The translations under genes were made by a program, and so were the position numbers. From Manis javanica (lineage: Eukaryota; Chordata; Mammalia; Pholidota; Manidae), in NCBI RefSeq assembly GCF_040802235.1, contig NC_133167.1, positions 83,677,001 through 83,741,000 of the forward strand: a stretch of 64,000 bases of DNA, in the 5' to 3' direction. Of this stretch, positions 11,623-24,142 are shown piece by piece. The notes under the pieces are model-generated. The model had not been told where the DNA came from and made no database searches. It saw only the letters and a list, made by a program, of their open reading frames with translations. Numbering within the stretch: the first letter of the stretch is position 1; each line of letters opens with the position of its first letter.

Positions 11623-13193
11623 GTAAGTTGTTTCAGGGACAAAAATTCAAGGAAGAAATCTTTGTGATGCATAACTAATGTCCCAAGGTTAGTTGTAGAA
11701 TCCACAGTCAAAGGGCTGAGGAACCTGTGTGGGGCCCAGACAATGTTAAGTGCTTGGCTGTACTTTACCCTGGGCTTTTCCCTGACTGGGACGTCGTCCA
11801 GCTGGGCCTGTTGTATCTGGGAGTCAGGGTGCAGGAATGACGTCTGCCTTCCCCACTCTTCCAGGTACCAGTGTGGGGAGACAGCAACTGGCTGTTGTAC
11901 CTACAAGCAGTCCTCCGTGGGAGGAGACGTGACCTTGCAGACTGCTGGAGAGGATCTCTCTCTATTGACTGGCCTGCCTGTCACAGGACCTTAAGCCGGT
12001 CCTCTCCATGTCCTGTACTGGCACCAGGGCTGGGACTAGGGTGACGCAAGTGAGGCACTCAGGGTGCAGACTTGACGAAAGTGCTCACTCTTGGGGACCA
12101 TGACTTTTCTGTTCCCAGGTGTCTCGCTGTGTCATCTTAATCCTGGTGTGGGAGGTGTTCTTCTAAAATGGGAATATACCTTGTGGAAATGACAGCGCGC
12201 TCCTCTCTCTCACCAACAGCCTATGGAAAGTGCACAGGCATGAACCTTTCCTACATATGAGGAGCTCTGGGAGGGGAGGGCCCCAGTGTGCACTGGGGGC
12301 GGTGTTTGTGAGGCACTTGGGGACACAGTGGGATTGCATACTGACAGTAATCACTATGCGGAGTGGAAGACACCGCATCAAGGACCCGTGTCTTTGGGAC
12401 AGACTGGATCAGCTCAAAGACGATCTCAAAAGCTGGTCCTGGGCATGTGATACGATTTGATTCCATAGGATAGCAAAGTTCTTGAGGAGGATTGTATGAC
12501 TTAGAGTATCTAAGCTGAGTGAGGCTTACACCACACCGATGAACAGACAGACCCCTTAGTCCCAGCAGCGAGGGAGGGAGCCCTTGAGAGGATGGAGTAG
12601 GTGACACCACCACACCACCTGGGAGGGACGGTGCAGTGGGTGGGAAACTGTCTAGTCACCATGGGTCCTGCAGCAGAGGCTCTTCACATTCATCTTAGAA
12701 GATCTCTGCTCCCTTGATCCCCACTGGTACCTGTCAGCCTATTTGTAACCAGCATGATGCTGTTGGGTGCAGTTTTTATTTATATTTCATTTTTATTTTT
12801 CTACCTTCTTGGGCCATCTCTAACCTGGAGGTATATGTATCTTAAGGACATTGATTATAAGATGTAATATAAGAGTGGTGGGAGGGGACCAGCCAGTTTC
12901 TCACTGGCCCAGAAGCACATCTGGTAACTCTCCAAGGACTTACAGCTTTGTTCCACTAAAGACTTGCTGGCACCAGGCAGCCCTTGTCAAACTAGTCTAA
13001 CAAATTGCCTGCCAGCTCACTCAGTTCTTTGTTCTTTGGCTGGCTGGAAAGGGTCACGGTGACAGTAGAGCCGCAGGTCTGACTGCCTGCACTCTGGTGC
13101 AGAATGTACAGCGGCCTGCAGGAAAGTAGCTAGGAAAGCTAAGGCCACGAGTTTAGATGACATATTAAGATTTGGACCAGGGCTCGTGGGACA

Positions 13194-13217
13194 CGTGTGT
13201 GTGTGTGTGTGTGTGTG
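13194..13217. repeat. (TG)n microsatellite
   Basis: Pure TGTGTG run of about 24 bases. Confidence 0.92.
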
Positions 13218-14012
13218 GATGGTTGGCAATACAAGAAGAGGAAAGCAGGTGTGCACAGAAAATGTGGGATGATGTTAGTCAGACCTTGCTCATCTTTTAT
13301 AAAAACATGCAGCTCTTGGAAGAAAATGATTCGCTGATACCAGCAGTATACCACTGCCCCCAAACTTACTAAAGAGTTTTGTAAAGAATGAGAGGATAGT
13401 CCAGTCTGACTTAGGAACATATCCTGAGTTGTATGCCCAGTAGATGTGCTTGGATCTGTAATAATACTGTCAAGAACTGTGAAGAGTCCTAAGGCTTTAC
13501 GCCACTTGCAAACTAACAAGTTAACCTGCTACCATTTCAGATGCCAGCAGGAGACACACGACTGCTGGGCAGAGACAAAGGATAGTTGATCACTCAAGCA
13601 ACAGCTGTAGCCAGAGTGTCATGATTTTTGTGCTGGCTGCCCAAGCCCTCCTTCCCATAGGGTGACATGAGTAGAGCTGAGGGATACCCATACCCACCGT
13701 GGATGGCTTTCTTGGGGAGGAATTATGAGCTTAAGGAACCAGAACCTTTTATAATGGGCAGTAAGCTTGCCTTGCCCTTGCTCGGCTGGCAGATAATAAA
13801 TCGATCTTGCAGCGCCATGCTCCACATAAACACGTTTGAAGCAGTAGTCTTGGGACAAGGCAGTCAGTGCCTCTGATCCCACAGCCAGCAATGACCAGCT
13901 GCAATTCACCAACTGCAACTCACTCTGAGTTGCAGCCTGGGACCAGTATAAATGTGCTAATGGACTGTTTGGCGACTGCTCCACTGGCCTCAATTAGAAT
14001 GATTCTCTAAGC

Positions 14013-14190
14013 CCTTGCTACTCAAAGTGTACCCCATGAATCAGCAGCATTTGGAAGCTTGCTGGACATGTAGAATCTCAGGCCCACCCCAGGCCTAGCA
14101 AATCAGAATCTGTATTGTAACAAAATCCCCAGGTGATTCATTTGCACATTCATTTTGAGAGGTAGTGATTTAATTCATTATGGACCCAGA
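14013..14190 (+). repeat. MER5-type hAT-Charlie fragment
   Basis: Carries the series TACTCAAAGTGTACCCCATG, CATGTAGAATCTCAGGCCCA, CAAATCAGAATCTGTATTGT and AATCCCCAGGTGATTCATTT, typical of MER5-group non-autonomous hAT elements. Confidence 0.8.
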
Positions 14191-14592
14191 TAACTCTAGG
14201 AACCCAAGTAAATACCAAGCCATCTGGGCATAGTATTATGAAAAAAGACAATAACTGGGGTGCTCATGTGTTCCTATTTCTGTTGTCCCAGTGTAGTTAC
14301 TGAGAGTATCCCCTTTTACTCCCCAAAGTGTCAGGACACTTGCTTGGAGAAAATGGGCCTACAGTACAAGGATATTCCCTTGATGATATAGGTACCCAAG
14401 AGGGATGCACTTCTGTAGGGAGGAAGGAATGTGGAAAAACAATGTACTGAAGCGGGGGCAGATCCCAGACTGACACCCAAGTAGGCATCAGATCCTCTGA
14501 TCAGTGATTGCCCCTCTGCGTGCCTCGTGTGGTGGTCCTGTATTCTCGTGCCTATCTGCCCACCTTCCCTTTCTGCCTCTTTTGCCTTACAG

Positions 14593-14732
14593 AAAATCCT
14601 TACAGCATCCACTTCATTGAACAGCTTAGTGGAATGGAAGATCACCTCTCAGGAACAAGCCTGCACCTCAGCACTGCCTTTTCCACAGGCACTGTCTTTT
14701 CTGGCAGCTTCTTAGACTCCCTCCTGGCCACA
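14593..14732 (+). CDS. KCNU1: KCNU1 exon 5 of 8 in window (bowl-equivalent region)
   Basis: A 140-nt exon: K(split)NPYSIHFIEQ, LSGMEDHLSGTSLHLSTAFS, TGTVFSGSFLDSLLAT. It follows VPILTEL without a gap. In BK the matching stretch carries the calcium bowl (an aspartate run after the FLDQ motif); here, as in SLO3 generally, FIEQ is followed by LSGMEDHLSG with no acidic run, consistent with a channel not gated by calcium there. Acceptor TGCCTTACAG|AA and donor ACA|GTAAGT are good; phases are 1 in and 0 out. No lesion. Confidence 0.95.
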
Positions 14733-15324
14733 GTAAGTGCAGCTAAGCCAGGAACCCCCAAGGCCAAGCCCCTTGCAGTGGAAGAGCACCTGGCTTTGGG
14801 TTTGGGTAGATGATGATAGTGCCTCACAATTCTGAGCTCTCTGACTTTCCAAAAAGGCTGGTTCACATATATTATTTCATTTTTTTTCTTACAATGACCT
14901 GGCAAAGGAAGCAAAATTTCTACATTTTCAAGATTAAAAACTTGAGGTCCTTAGAGATCGCTTGCTCCCAGGAGGAATGGACATGAATGGCGGAGTGCTT
15001 TCCTTTGAGCTGCTTGTGTGTCCTGGCAGACCAGGCTGTTTGGTATTAGAACTTAGGAGATACTGCTGTCTCTTCCCTCTGAAATAACCCTAAGAGCTTA
15101 TGCAGAAATCAGCTACAAAGGGACATGAGGTTCGAGGGAAAAGCTTTGGCCTTTGGTGGTCTAAGTGTATTTTTGTTCAGAGCTAAGTTAGATCTGCTTC
15201 CCAGCGCCCCCTCCTGGAGTATATTTTTGACTACATGATTGGTCTTTATCTCTCAGCCTGTCTTAGCCACTGAGCAGATCCCTCGCACTGAGTACAGGAT
15301 TTCCCAAAGTAGAAGGGATTCCTT

Positions 15325-15440
15325 GGCCGAACCCCTGCTGAGCACCTACTCTGTGCAGGGCGCTGTCCTGGGTGCTGAGGACCCAGCCATGGTGAAACAG
15401 CCTGGAGTCCCTGCCCAGGTGGAGCTCATGCTGGTGGAAG
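15325..15440. repeat. L2/MIR-class ancient repeat fragment
   Basis: Contains CTGAGCACCTACTCTGTGCA, GGGCGCTGTCCTGGGTGCTG and TCCCTGCCCAGGTGGAGCTC, a common motif series of old mammalian LINE2/MIR copies. Orientation and family are not certain. Confidence 0.6.
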
Positions 15441-17754
15441 ATTGACATAAATGTGATAATTAAGGAACACATATGGTGTGTCAGACACATACAATTCTAA
15501 GGAGGTGAGGGGCTTGGAAAGGAGCAGTGAGTTGCAGTAAAGGGCCAGGGAAGGAGGCACTGAGAAGCTGGTGTGTGAGTCGAGTTCTGGAGCAGGGACA
15601 GCACACGCCGCTCTGATGTTTGGGGAGGAAACGCTTCGGGCAGAGGGAAGAAGGAAAAGGCAGCGTACGCAGCAACACTCCCGCTTTACTCAAGGAATTT
15701 GACCGAGGCTCGGAGAAACCTGTGCATAGCCATCTGTGAACGGCTGAAGGCACCCCTCCAAAAGAAAGGCCGCGTAACCCTCCGCCCCCCAGGCTCCTCC
15801 TACCTAGATTTTCCAGGGGAAGGGCTGAAAAATGGCTGAATATCAATATGCAAATGCTTAAGTGTACGAGGCTCTGAGCGCAGTTGATGGACTCGCAGCC
15901 TCTGTAATTCCGTGGAGAAGAGGAATAGTTGCTGACCAGCCGGGGTGCCTCAGAGGTGCAGTTTGTGCTTTTCAGGGATCGTAGCTGTGGCACGTGCGTT
16001 GCCCTAATGGCATCAATGCTATTTGGTACTGAGAGGACCATGTTGCTCTGGGCCCTGCCTCCCTAAGCTTTTTTGGTGGGAGGGGGTTGCAGCTTATAAG
16101 CCCCATCTAGCTCTCCGAGGGATAATACTGTGCAATGTTAGTTTAACACTCAGCCAGTTGGTGGGCTGTGGACTTCCTAACAGTCATAAGCAGCATCCAG
16201 CCTTGAGTGGACCAGGGGAAGATGCCCGGGATGGAGAGGCAAGTCAGGCTACTTTCTGGGATGGGGCCTCCAGAGGGCGAGGGTTTCCTCACTGTCTGTC
16301 ATTGATACAGCAGACCTGAAATTAGTGGCCGAGTGTCAGGCAGGAGGGGACTTCTGATGAACTGGGCTGTCTGTGGGATACAGCTTAAATGGGTTTAAGG
16401 TCCCCGCTCTCTTCAGAGACCCCTAGAAGGCAGGCCACTTGGAGCCTTCAGTTAAACTCAAGCCTTCAGGAAACCCCAGTGGCCCACACAGGTTTGGAGA
16501 AAGTCACAGATTCTACTTAGAGATGGTGGAAAGAACAGGAGGAGCAGAGAAGGGCTGGGAGAGGAGAAATGACAAGTGAACACATAACAGAAGGCAGCGT
16601 AGGACACATGCACTTGGTAACAAGAGTCCGTACCTGGGCCTCTCTTCACATCGCACATGTGTGTGGCCTCTCTCAGGAGTACCACTCCCTCCTGGGCTGT
16701 TTTCAGATATCAGGAGGCTTCTCCATGGAGAATGAAAGAAGTTATGTAAAACTCCAGGAAAATGAAACGAGCTAAGTAAAAACTCAGGAGTCTTTTCTGA
16801 GCACCCATGGTGAAGTCTGGGAGGGAGAGAGAAAAACCACATACTGTGGCCTGATACAGGGTAGTCACACGAGGTCACAAGCCACATACGACCACCAGCC
16901 TGCCCTTATGGGCTCCTGGTAAGTGCTTAGAACCGGCACTTGGTCAACTGAATTTGGGTAAGGATGGCAGTGGAGCTTCTGGGTAGAAGGTGACGTTTCT
17001 GTTAAGGGAACTGGCTTGCATCTTGAACTTCTGAATACCTACCTAGTGGCTTCTGCCCCAGCTCTTGAGCCCTTAGTGATGTATGGCACAGCAAAATGAA
17101 TATACTGTAATACTATTTAGAGCTCCAGCCCCAAATCTCTGGCCATGACAGTGATGTAGCTCTTGGGAAACAATCAGGTAACTGCCCACTCCTATTTCTC
17201 TTACCCTGGCCTGGTGCTGCTGGCTCTACTTCACCTTCTAAGGGCAGGGGGGACTTCCTGTCACCCAGCTGCACAGAAAGCGAGAGCCCGAGGGCAGGCC
17301 TGAGCCTCTCATCCCACTGTCTCTGCTCTTCTGAGTACCATTTGCTCTCGGCTGGCCTCCCAACCTTACACCGCATCAGGAGGGAATGAGAACAGCAGCC
17401 TCAGAGGAGAAGAGTACATGTGTCCTCTTCCACTGAAAGCAGTGGGACCCGGTGGGGGCCCTGCAGTGTGTTCTCCAGCACTGCCCTCCACTCTCCATAC
17501 ACGTGGGAGCATCTCCTTGCCGAGGAGTGTGGGAGGAGGGCTAAGATGCCAAGCCTGCGGTAACTCGAGGGTGGCAGGGAAGGGCCTGTGGTTGTCAATC
17601 CCCCCAACACAGTCCCACAGTAGACACCCCTAAGCATCACACCTCCCTGCCTCCAGATCACACCTGCAAATCTTTCCCAGTACAGACCTCGAGGAACCTG
17701 TTCCAGTAAGTTCTCTTGTTGGAATAATATTAATACGCAGAGCGGTATCTGTAA

Positions 17755-17985
17755 TAGGAATAGAAAGAACAGTGTCTCTCAAACATTTACTTTGGGCCAA
17801 GGTCTTTGCTAAATGCTTTACCTCCATTACTTTGTTTAATTCTCCTGGCAACCCAGTTAGGACACTATCATTATGAGCCTCATTTTACAAAGGATCAGGG
17901 GCTCAGAGGGGTAAATAATGTGCTAAAAGTCACAGCACTTTCCGAGGGAGAGTTGGTTTTCAGATCGGAATTTATGATTTGATTC
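17755..17985 (-). repeat. MIR SINE, reverse orientation
   Basis: CTAAATGCTTTACCTCCATT, TTTAATTCTCCTGGCAACCC, CCTCATTTTACAAAGGATCA and GGGGCTCAGAGGGGTAAATA follow the reverse-MIR order. Confidence 0.8.
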
Positions 17986-19149
17986 GAGTGAGACTTCACC
18001 ACCACAATCCCTTGCTGCCGTCCCCGAACTCTGTGGTTATGAGAACCTTTCAACACAATGAGTTTCAGGTTTTGCTTAGAAGCATCCATCTCCCAGGGTG
18101 CTCGGGAGGCGCTGAGGAGGCCGGGAGGAGCCCAGGGTGCACCCAGTCCACCATGCCAACCCTCCTCTCCGCCAAATGCTGTCCTCACCTGTGTCCTGGC
18201 TGAAGCTCCTGAGAAAGATGGGATCTGAAGAAGGATTTCTATTGCTAAGATTTTGAAAACCACTTCATAGAAGTTAGACTAGATGACCAACGGCGGCACA
18301 AGGAAGAGGAACAGAATCGTGCTCCTGTTCTGAGGCAGGTTTCCAGTACTCCGTCAGGAGTCCATGTGGGAGGCAGGAGTGCACCCCCCTGCCCGTTTCC
18401 CATGTCCCTTTGTCCCCTAACAACCCCAGAGAGCATCTTCAGGCGTGGCTCTGCCATCCTGCTGCCCAGCCTAGTGCACTGAGAGCTCTGCTCCCTCTGC
18501 TGCACTGCCTGAGGCTGTAATTAGAGCCAAAACATTTGTGTCCCTGATGCCCATACGGTACAGGAGGGTGAGGCGGGAAGCAGAGGCCTGCAGACCAGGC
18601 CCCCGCTGGAGAAGGGGGCTCACACCTCCCAGGTTCTGGAACAGGACAAACTCCCCAGGGATGACTGATCTTGGTGAACTGTCTTTCCCCCCTAATACCA
18701 GGGGCCCTCCTTCTCACTTGTACTCAGGGAACTTAATGCTTCTCCACCTTTCCTCCAAATTGCCCTTAAAAAACACAAAGGAGTGACCTGAGGACAGCAT
18801 GGAGTCTGAGAAACACGCTCTGAGCCCATCTCTGCTTAGAAACACTGGCATTTTTAGGTTTTCAAGCAGTTTTCTTGTTCTATCCCCAATGTACATGTGG
18901 GTTTTTTTCCAACATAAAATAATGGGTTTCCCTCCAAACCTCCTAACGCCTCTAACACTGTGGCTTCAAGTATGCACCGTACACTCCTGGCCCAGTTGGA
19001 GAAATGTGCCTGTAAGGTGTAATTCAGGTTTACTTTTAGTCCTCTGTCAGTTCAATGCTACAAAAACCAAAATACGGAGAGACACTCAGGCCTCCCATCT
19101 GGCTTTAAGACAACTAGAACTTCAGGACTGGACGTGAACTTAGGGAGCA

Positions 19150-19260
19150 GTTTCCTTCGCTTATAAGGAAATGGAGGCCCCCAGAAGTTACAGGGCCTCC
19201 TCAAGGCCACTCAGCTGATGGTCGCAGTCTTCCTGCCATGGCGCCTTACTCTCAGAAGTG
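19150..19260 (-). repeat. MIR SINE fragment, reverse orientation
   Basis: AAGGAAATGGAGGCCCCCAG, AGTTACAGGGCCTCCTCAAG and GCCACTCAGCTGATGG resemble the reverse-MIR tract 'gaaactgaggcccagag...aaggtcacacagctg'. Confidence 0.6.
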
Positions 19261-21166
19261 TTTCTCGAAGACTGATGGTCTTAAGGCCTTTTGAGAGTCC
19301 CAGAATAAATTTCAGCAGGTAGCTAGAATGTTAGCACCTATATTGCTAAGTAGTATTGTAGTGGGGAGAGAGACCTCAAGCTCCTTGAAGCTGAAAGTGA
19401 AAATACTCTGGGCTGCACCATTTTCTGGCTGTGCAAGTGCAGATTCTAGCACATCTGGTTACATTAGAAACACCATCCAAGTTCGGGTACCACTGAAATA
19501 TTTCAAGCACATTTCAACTTTCATATTTTCTTGAGGACGGGAGGGAGGGAAGAGGAAGGAAGGACAGGAGAAGAAAAGAAAGGCCTATGCGGCCAATAGC
19601 GCAGAACCCCTAACAATAAGAATGCGAGTAAGGGTGACATGTAAATCCCATTATTTTCCCCAGTATAGAATTGCAATCCTTTTGATGTCAAAACTGAAGA
19701 AATGATATATTCAAAAGCTAAGCCTCTCAGTTAAATATGTAAAGTACACATTTCCCTAGAGCCACCAACCCCAGAATAACCCTAGGCTGCACTCCTTTAA
19801 TCAGTGGAGAATTATTCTCACAGCACTGTGTCTGGTCACTCCATGCTGTGGCCCCTTATTCTTAAACGGACTGTGGCTCACCCTGGATTTACATCCCCCA
19901 TGCCCTCCAGGATCAGGGAGCCGATACCGTAAGCGCCCCTCTGGGTGGTGGCAGGATGGAGCACAGAAGAAATGTGAGCAGGAAACCATCCCTCAGGATT
20001 CCTTCAGCCTGGCCGTTAGGTGAAGGAGGCATCTAAAGTCATCTGAAAAATATTGTGAAAATTGTTTTCCTTTTATCTTCTCTTGATTCACATAGAGCAT
20101 GTTATTCCCTAGGTCACTTGGCTCCAGTGGCCTCTACCTTTTACTAGCAGTATTTGTTTGTTAAGAATCAACTGCCAATTGCAGTCATATTCTTCCAGTT
20201 TTTGAGCACTTGCACTCCTGAGGACATGAGTTTTAAGTAGGCAAAGTCTGTCCTCCACAAGAACCCATATTTTAAGGAAGTGCTGCCCAGAGGTGCCTTT
20301 TAAATTCTGATTCCCAGTCCTGTGCGTAAGTCCCTGTCCAGGAGACCTCAGACCCCAGAGACCTGCACTCATGAACATCACTGCTGGTCACCCAGACACG
20401 AGAACCAGAGTTGAAGAGGGCAGAATTAGCAATGTGTGCTGTGTATCTCTTTTTAATCCTGCAAACAGTGCTTAAAGGTGGTATTAGTATGTCAGCTTTG
20501 AAGATTACAATACTGGCTAAGAAAGAACACATGAGTCGTCCAAAGCTATTCAGCTAGGACGTGCCATCCAAGATTCAAACTCAGGTGCCAGGTGCATTTC
20601 AGACAAACTACGAACTATACAATACAGAAGAATGAGATAGAGTAAAAGCCAGTAGCTGCAGGGTCATAAAGAAAGGAGAATGTCATTCTGATGAGCAGGC
20701 CAGCATAGAGTTGGCCAAGGTGACAAGACAAACCCCATGTTCCAAAGCATAGGCAAGAGGGCGTAAATCAATAGCAGAGCAACTACACATAGACTCTTGG
20801 GCACGGGGTGAAACCGTTCTTCAGGAGATGAGCTTGGTTTTACAGCAGGGGTACGACACTGATGGTTTGAGGGATGGATGATAGGGTCTGATTTGTGTTT
20901 CCAGACAATCTCTCTGAAAGCATTTTGAACAATGGGTTGCAAATGAGAAGAAAAGACAGAAAGAGTAGTAAAGAGGCCCCCATCGTAATCCAGGCTTTGG
21001 AAAACAAGCCCCTGAGTCTGGGAGTAGCAAAAATGAATGGCAAAATTTTTAGAACAATAATGGTTGAATTCATTCCTGTTATTTATAATAAACACAAAAT
21101 TATTCAGTTTTTGTATAGTTAATATGTAAACATGAATTCTCATTTCTGCTGGAGTTAAAGTCTCAT

Positions 21167-21296
21167 TTAGTTAAAACAGGGTGGAAAACATAAAACATTG
21201 TATATTTGATAAACCTGAGAAAACTGAAAGTATACTATATGGCAGTGTTTTTCACATTTATTCAGTGCCTAGACTACACCGCATGTGGCAGGAGTC
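21167..21296 (+). repeat. Left source of chimeric intronic duplication
   Basis: These 130 bases, starting TTAGTTAAAACAGGGTGGAA and ending CATGTGGCAGGAGTC, recur almost unchanged at 22970-23100, with one extra base in the second copy (TTATTCAG against TTATGTCAG). Confidence 0.93.
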
Positions 21297-21972
21297 CTTT
21301 GTAAAAGGAGTTTATGAAAAGTGGCTCAGGTTATTCCAGCTCAAGGTAGTTTCGAAATAAGAAGTTGGCCCATGTATCCTCCTTTGCTTTCATTTTGATA
21401 CCAAAGATCCTAAAATTCTATTTTTTCATTCAATACCTATAATTTTTAATAAGAGCTATGGGAAATCTAAATATTAATGAGACCTAAGTCAATATCTGTC
21501 CACAAGTAGGTCACAATCAAAAGGATTATATGTAGATTCATATCCAGAAGACTCAAGTACAGATGACTAATAATATCAGTTGTCCCCCAAGCGAAAACCT
21601 ATAGAAGTCTCGTTCAATACATATTTTTACATACATGGTGATTATTAGGGTGTCCGTGGCCTGACATGCTCCTGTGGTCCTGTAGGAAGAAGGGACCTCC
21701 TAGGTGTCAGTTACCATTACGCATTTTCTCTTTCTGCCACACTGTAAACCCAGGAGGCGGGATTAGGGTCAGTGTTACTTTCTCTGCACTTTGCCTAACC
21801 CAGCCCTTTTCCCAAACTGCCAGCTGTTAGTTAATTTTAATAATGAGCCTGAGGAACTGCTTGCACCCTGGGACCCGTTTCAATGATGCCACTCCATCTC
21901 TAAGACTGCACCCCGCCCCAGCTCATACGTCGGCTCTTCTGACTAAGCACGTGGCGTGTCCTTGCCTTCCAG

Positions 21973-22164
21973 GCCTTCCACAGTTATCACGTTCTGGAAT
22001 TACTTCAGATGCTGGTAACAGGAGGGATAAGTTCTCAGCTGAAACAACATTTGGATAAGGATTTCTTTGGGCTGACAGAAAGCTGCACTTCAGTTCTGGC
22101 TGGAAGAATGCAGTGTAAACTGGGGCTTCTGTCCTTAAACCAAATGATTTTGTCGGACATTCAA
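21973..22164 (+). CDS. KCNU1: KCNU1 exon 6 of 8 in window (RCK2)
   Basis: A 192-nt exon, exactly 64 codons, phase 0 at both ends: AFHSYHVLELLQMLVTGGIS, SQLKQHLDKDFFGLTESCTS, VLAGRMQCKLGLLSLNQMIL and SDIQ. It directly continues SLLAT from the previous exon and matches the SLO3/BK motif '(T)LxxxLVTGG'. Acceptor TTGCCTTCCAG|GCC and donor CAA|GTGAGT are good. There is no stop or frameshift. Confidence 0.95.
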
Positions 22165-22479
22165 GTGAGTCTCCTCTGATCATGATAAAGTTTCCCACCT
22201 CCTTAACTCAAGAGTGTCTCAAAATGACCTGGGCTGCTTTGGTTCCTAGATGGGCAATAGCACACACATAATGACAATCATAGTAACAACAGTTAACACA
22301 ACCTTAGGCTCATAGCGTATTTCACAGCAGACAGCAGCTCCACGTGTTGCGTTTATTTGTTACAACAGTTCCAGGAGTAGATAAAGCAGTGGTTTTTATC
22401 CCCATCTTCTGTGTAAAAATCCAAGTCTGCAGGAAGCACCCAAGAGGTCTAATAACTCTGTACCTTAACAAGAATATTA

Positions 22480-22715
22480 ATAATAATCATAATAGCTAAT
22501 ATTTACTGAGCATTTGCCTTGTGCCTATTTGCTTTGTTTTTGTTGTTTTTTCACTTAATCTGTCCAAGGACTTAAATGGTAGGTATTGTTATTAATTCCA
22601 TTGAAAAGATCAGGAAACTGAGACCCAGAGAAACAAGCACTTACCTGAGGCTACATTATGTACAGGTGGTAAAGCAGGGCTCCCTCTGAGGCAGGAGAAC
22701 CAGGATCTACCTACT
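22480..22715 (-). repeat. MIR SINE, reverse orientation
   Basis: AATAATAATCATAATAGCTA, ATATTTACTGAGCATTTGCC, GATCAGGAAACTGAGACCCA, GAGAAACAAGCACTTACCTG and AGGAGAACCAGGATC follow the reverse-MIR order. Confidence 0.85.
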
Positions 22716-22969
22716 CTCCCTAAACCTGAACTGATAAAGAAATATGGTCCGGTCAGCTGAAATCAGGCAGAAGGATTCTGTGTTTGGGTCTAAGAATCTG
22801 ACTGGCTCACTAATGGGAAATAAGCTTGAGTTTTCTTAGCCCACCGAGCTGGTGAACAGTAGATTAAAGCAAGGGGAAAGATAACAATTCTGGCAGATTC
22901 CCATAGGGTGTCTGGGCATCTTGGGGATCAGAGTCCAGCCCGAGATTGAGGAACCCACTTATCAGTGTA

Positions 22970-23260
22970 TTAGTTAAAACAGGGTGGAAAACATAAAACA
23001 TTGTATATTTGATAAACCTGAGAAAACTGAAAGTATACTATATGGCAGTGTTTTTCACATTTATGTCAGTGCCTAGACTACACCGCATGTGGCAGGAGTC
23101 GGAGCACGAGAGCCGGAGCTGCCTATTCAACTTGAAAGAGAAGTTCAGGGCCCAGGGCCCGTGGTAGCAAAGAAGCGCTGTAGGGGAGGTGATAACAAAG
23201 TAGGATAGGGAAGAATGAGTGTAAATAATGTGGATGAACTGCAGGGAACAGGATCCAACT
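22970..23260 (+). repeat. Chimeric duplicated segment made of two nearby sequences
   Basis: Bases 22970-23100 repeat 21167-21296; bases 23103-23260 repeat 24278-24434. Both pieces keep the + orientation and their genomic order, and are joined by two bases (GG) with a shared GTC just before the join. Identity is near 98% by eye in each half (one indel in the left half; one indel and two substitutions noticed in the right half). There is no poly-A, terminal repeat or obvious target-site duplication, so it does not look like a transposon. Confidence 0.9.
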
Positions 23261-24142
23261 TCTTGGGTAGTTTTGATTAGCATTGCATTCAGCTGTCTAC
23301 TGTTAATTGTTAGAGACCAGCCACTATAAGCAAATACTCTTGGTTCAGAGGACATCAGCAGACCCTCCTTCACAAGGCTCTTCCAAGCCTCTGAGCCCCA
23401 CGTGTCTCAACAGATATTGCCAGAAAGAGCAAGCCCACGCTCGGCATCTGAATTCCAGGTGCAGTCAGCTCTCCAGAGCTCCCTCGCGATGGCGTGGTCC
23501 TCCGCATTTCTGGGGTCCTGGGCAACTTCCTGTTAGTATCAAGGTGACAAAGGACTGCTCATCTTTCCTCCCCTTCCTTTCTCCATGTATGTCTCATCCT
23601 CACTTTGTTCCCTACCTGGAAGAATCACAGAACTAAACAGAATGTCTCCTTTGACCTCTGCTTCTTTTGAACTTGTCTGTTCATCATGCCCTTGTTGGTG
23701 AGAGCCTGACGGCAAGGTCAGGTGGAATGCTTGGGACTGTCCTCGGTTTGGCGAGGGGGGGAGGCGGGGTCAGATCTCTCGAGCTCACTTACCATCCCAA
23801 CTCATCATATACCTTGGAAACTGAATGTTTTGACCTGCTGCTCATTGTTCCTTCCTAATAGTCACCAAAATAGCCGAAGTAATAAAAACGGGCAACACCA
23901 GGCTACAGCACACCCACCAGAGCCTCGTGAGCGACCAAGAGTAAGAAAAGCAGGCATCGGGATTAGGTGCCATAAACTAATCGTATCCTAATTCCCAGGC
24001 CGCCATAAAGCTATCAGGAAACGGCTTTCGGGTCTTCCAAACCTCACTAGAAGCAAAAGCAAATGACCCTCCAGGAAGGGCTTCGTATTGCCTGGTGAAA
24101 ATGCCAACACACATAGGTTTTTCTCTTCTCGCCCCAAGAAAG

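Larger units (their letters stand above)
11623..14592 (+). other. KCNU1: KCNU1 intron
   Basis: A 3.0-kb intron from GTAAGT to TTGCCTTACAG. It contains a (TG)n tract at 13194-13217 and a MER5-type transposon copy at about 14013-14190. No exon was recognised. Confidence 0.8.
14733..21972 (+). other. KCNU1: KCNU1 intron (7.2 kb)
   Basis: Contains an L2/MIR-class fragment (about 15325-15440), reverse MIR copies (about 17755-17985, 19150-19260 and, weaker, 20440-20600) and the left source of a chimeric duplication (21167-21296). Open frames such as 15481-16041 on the reverse strand lack any recognisable domain or splice support. Confidence 0.75.
22165..24142 (+). other. KCNU1: KCNU1 intron
   Basis: A 2-kb intron with a reverse MIR (about 22480-22715) and the chimeric duplicated segment (22970-23260). 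The acceptor before the next exon is poorly defined (see that exon). Confidence 0.75.

Noticed and set aside
15481-16041. 186-codon open frame on the reverse strand
   Set aside because: Rich in Ser, Pro and Leu with no recognisable motif, and antisense within a KCNU1 intron; best explained by chance in GC-richer sequence.
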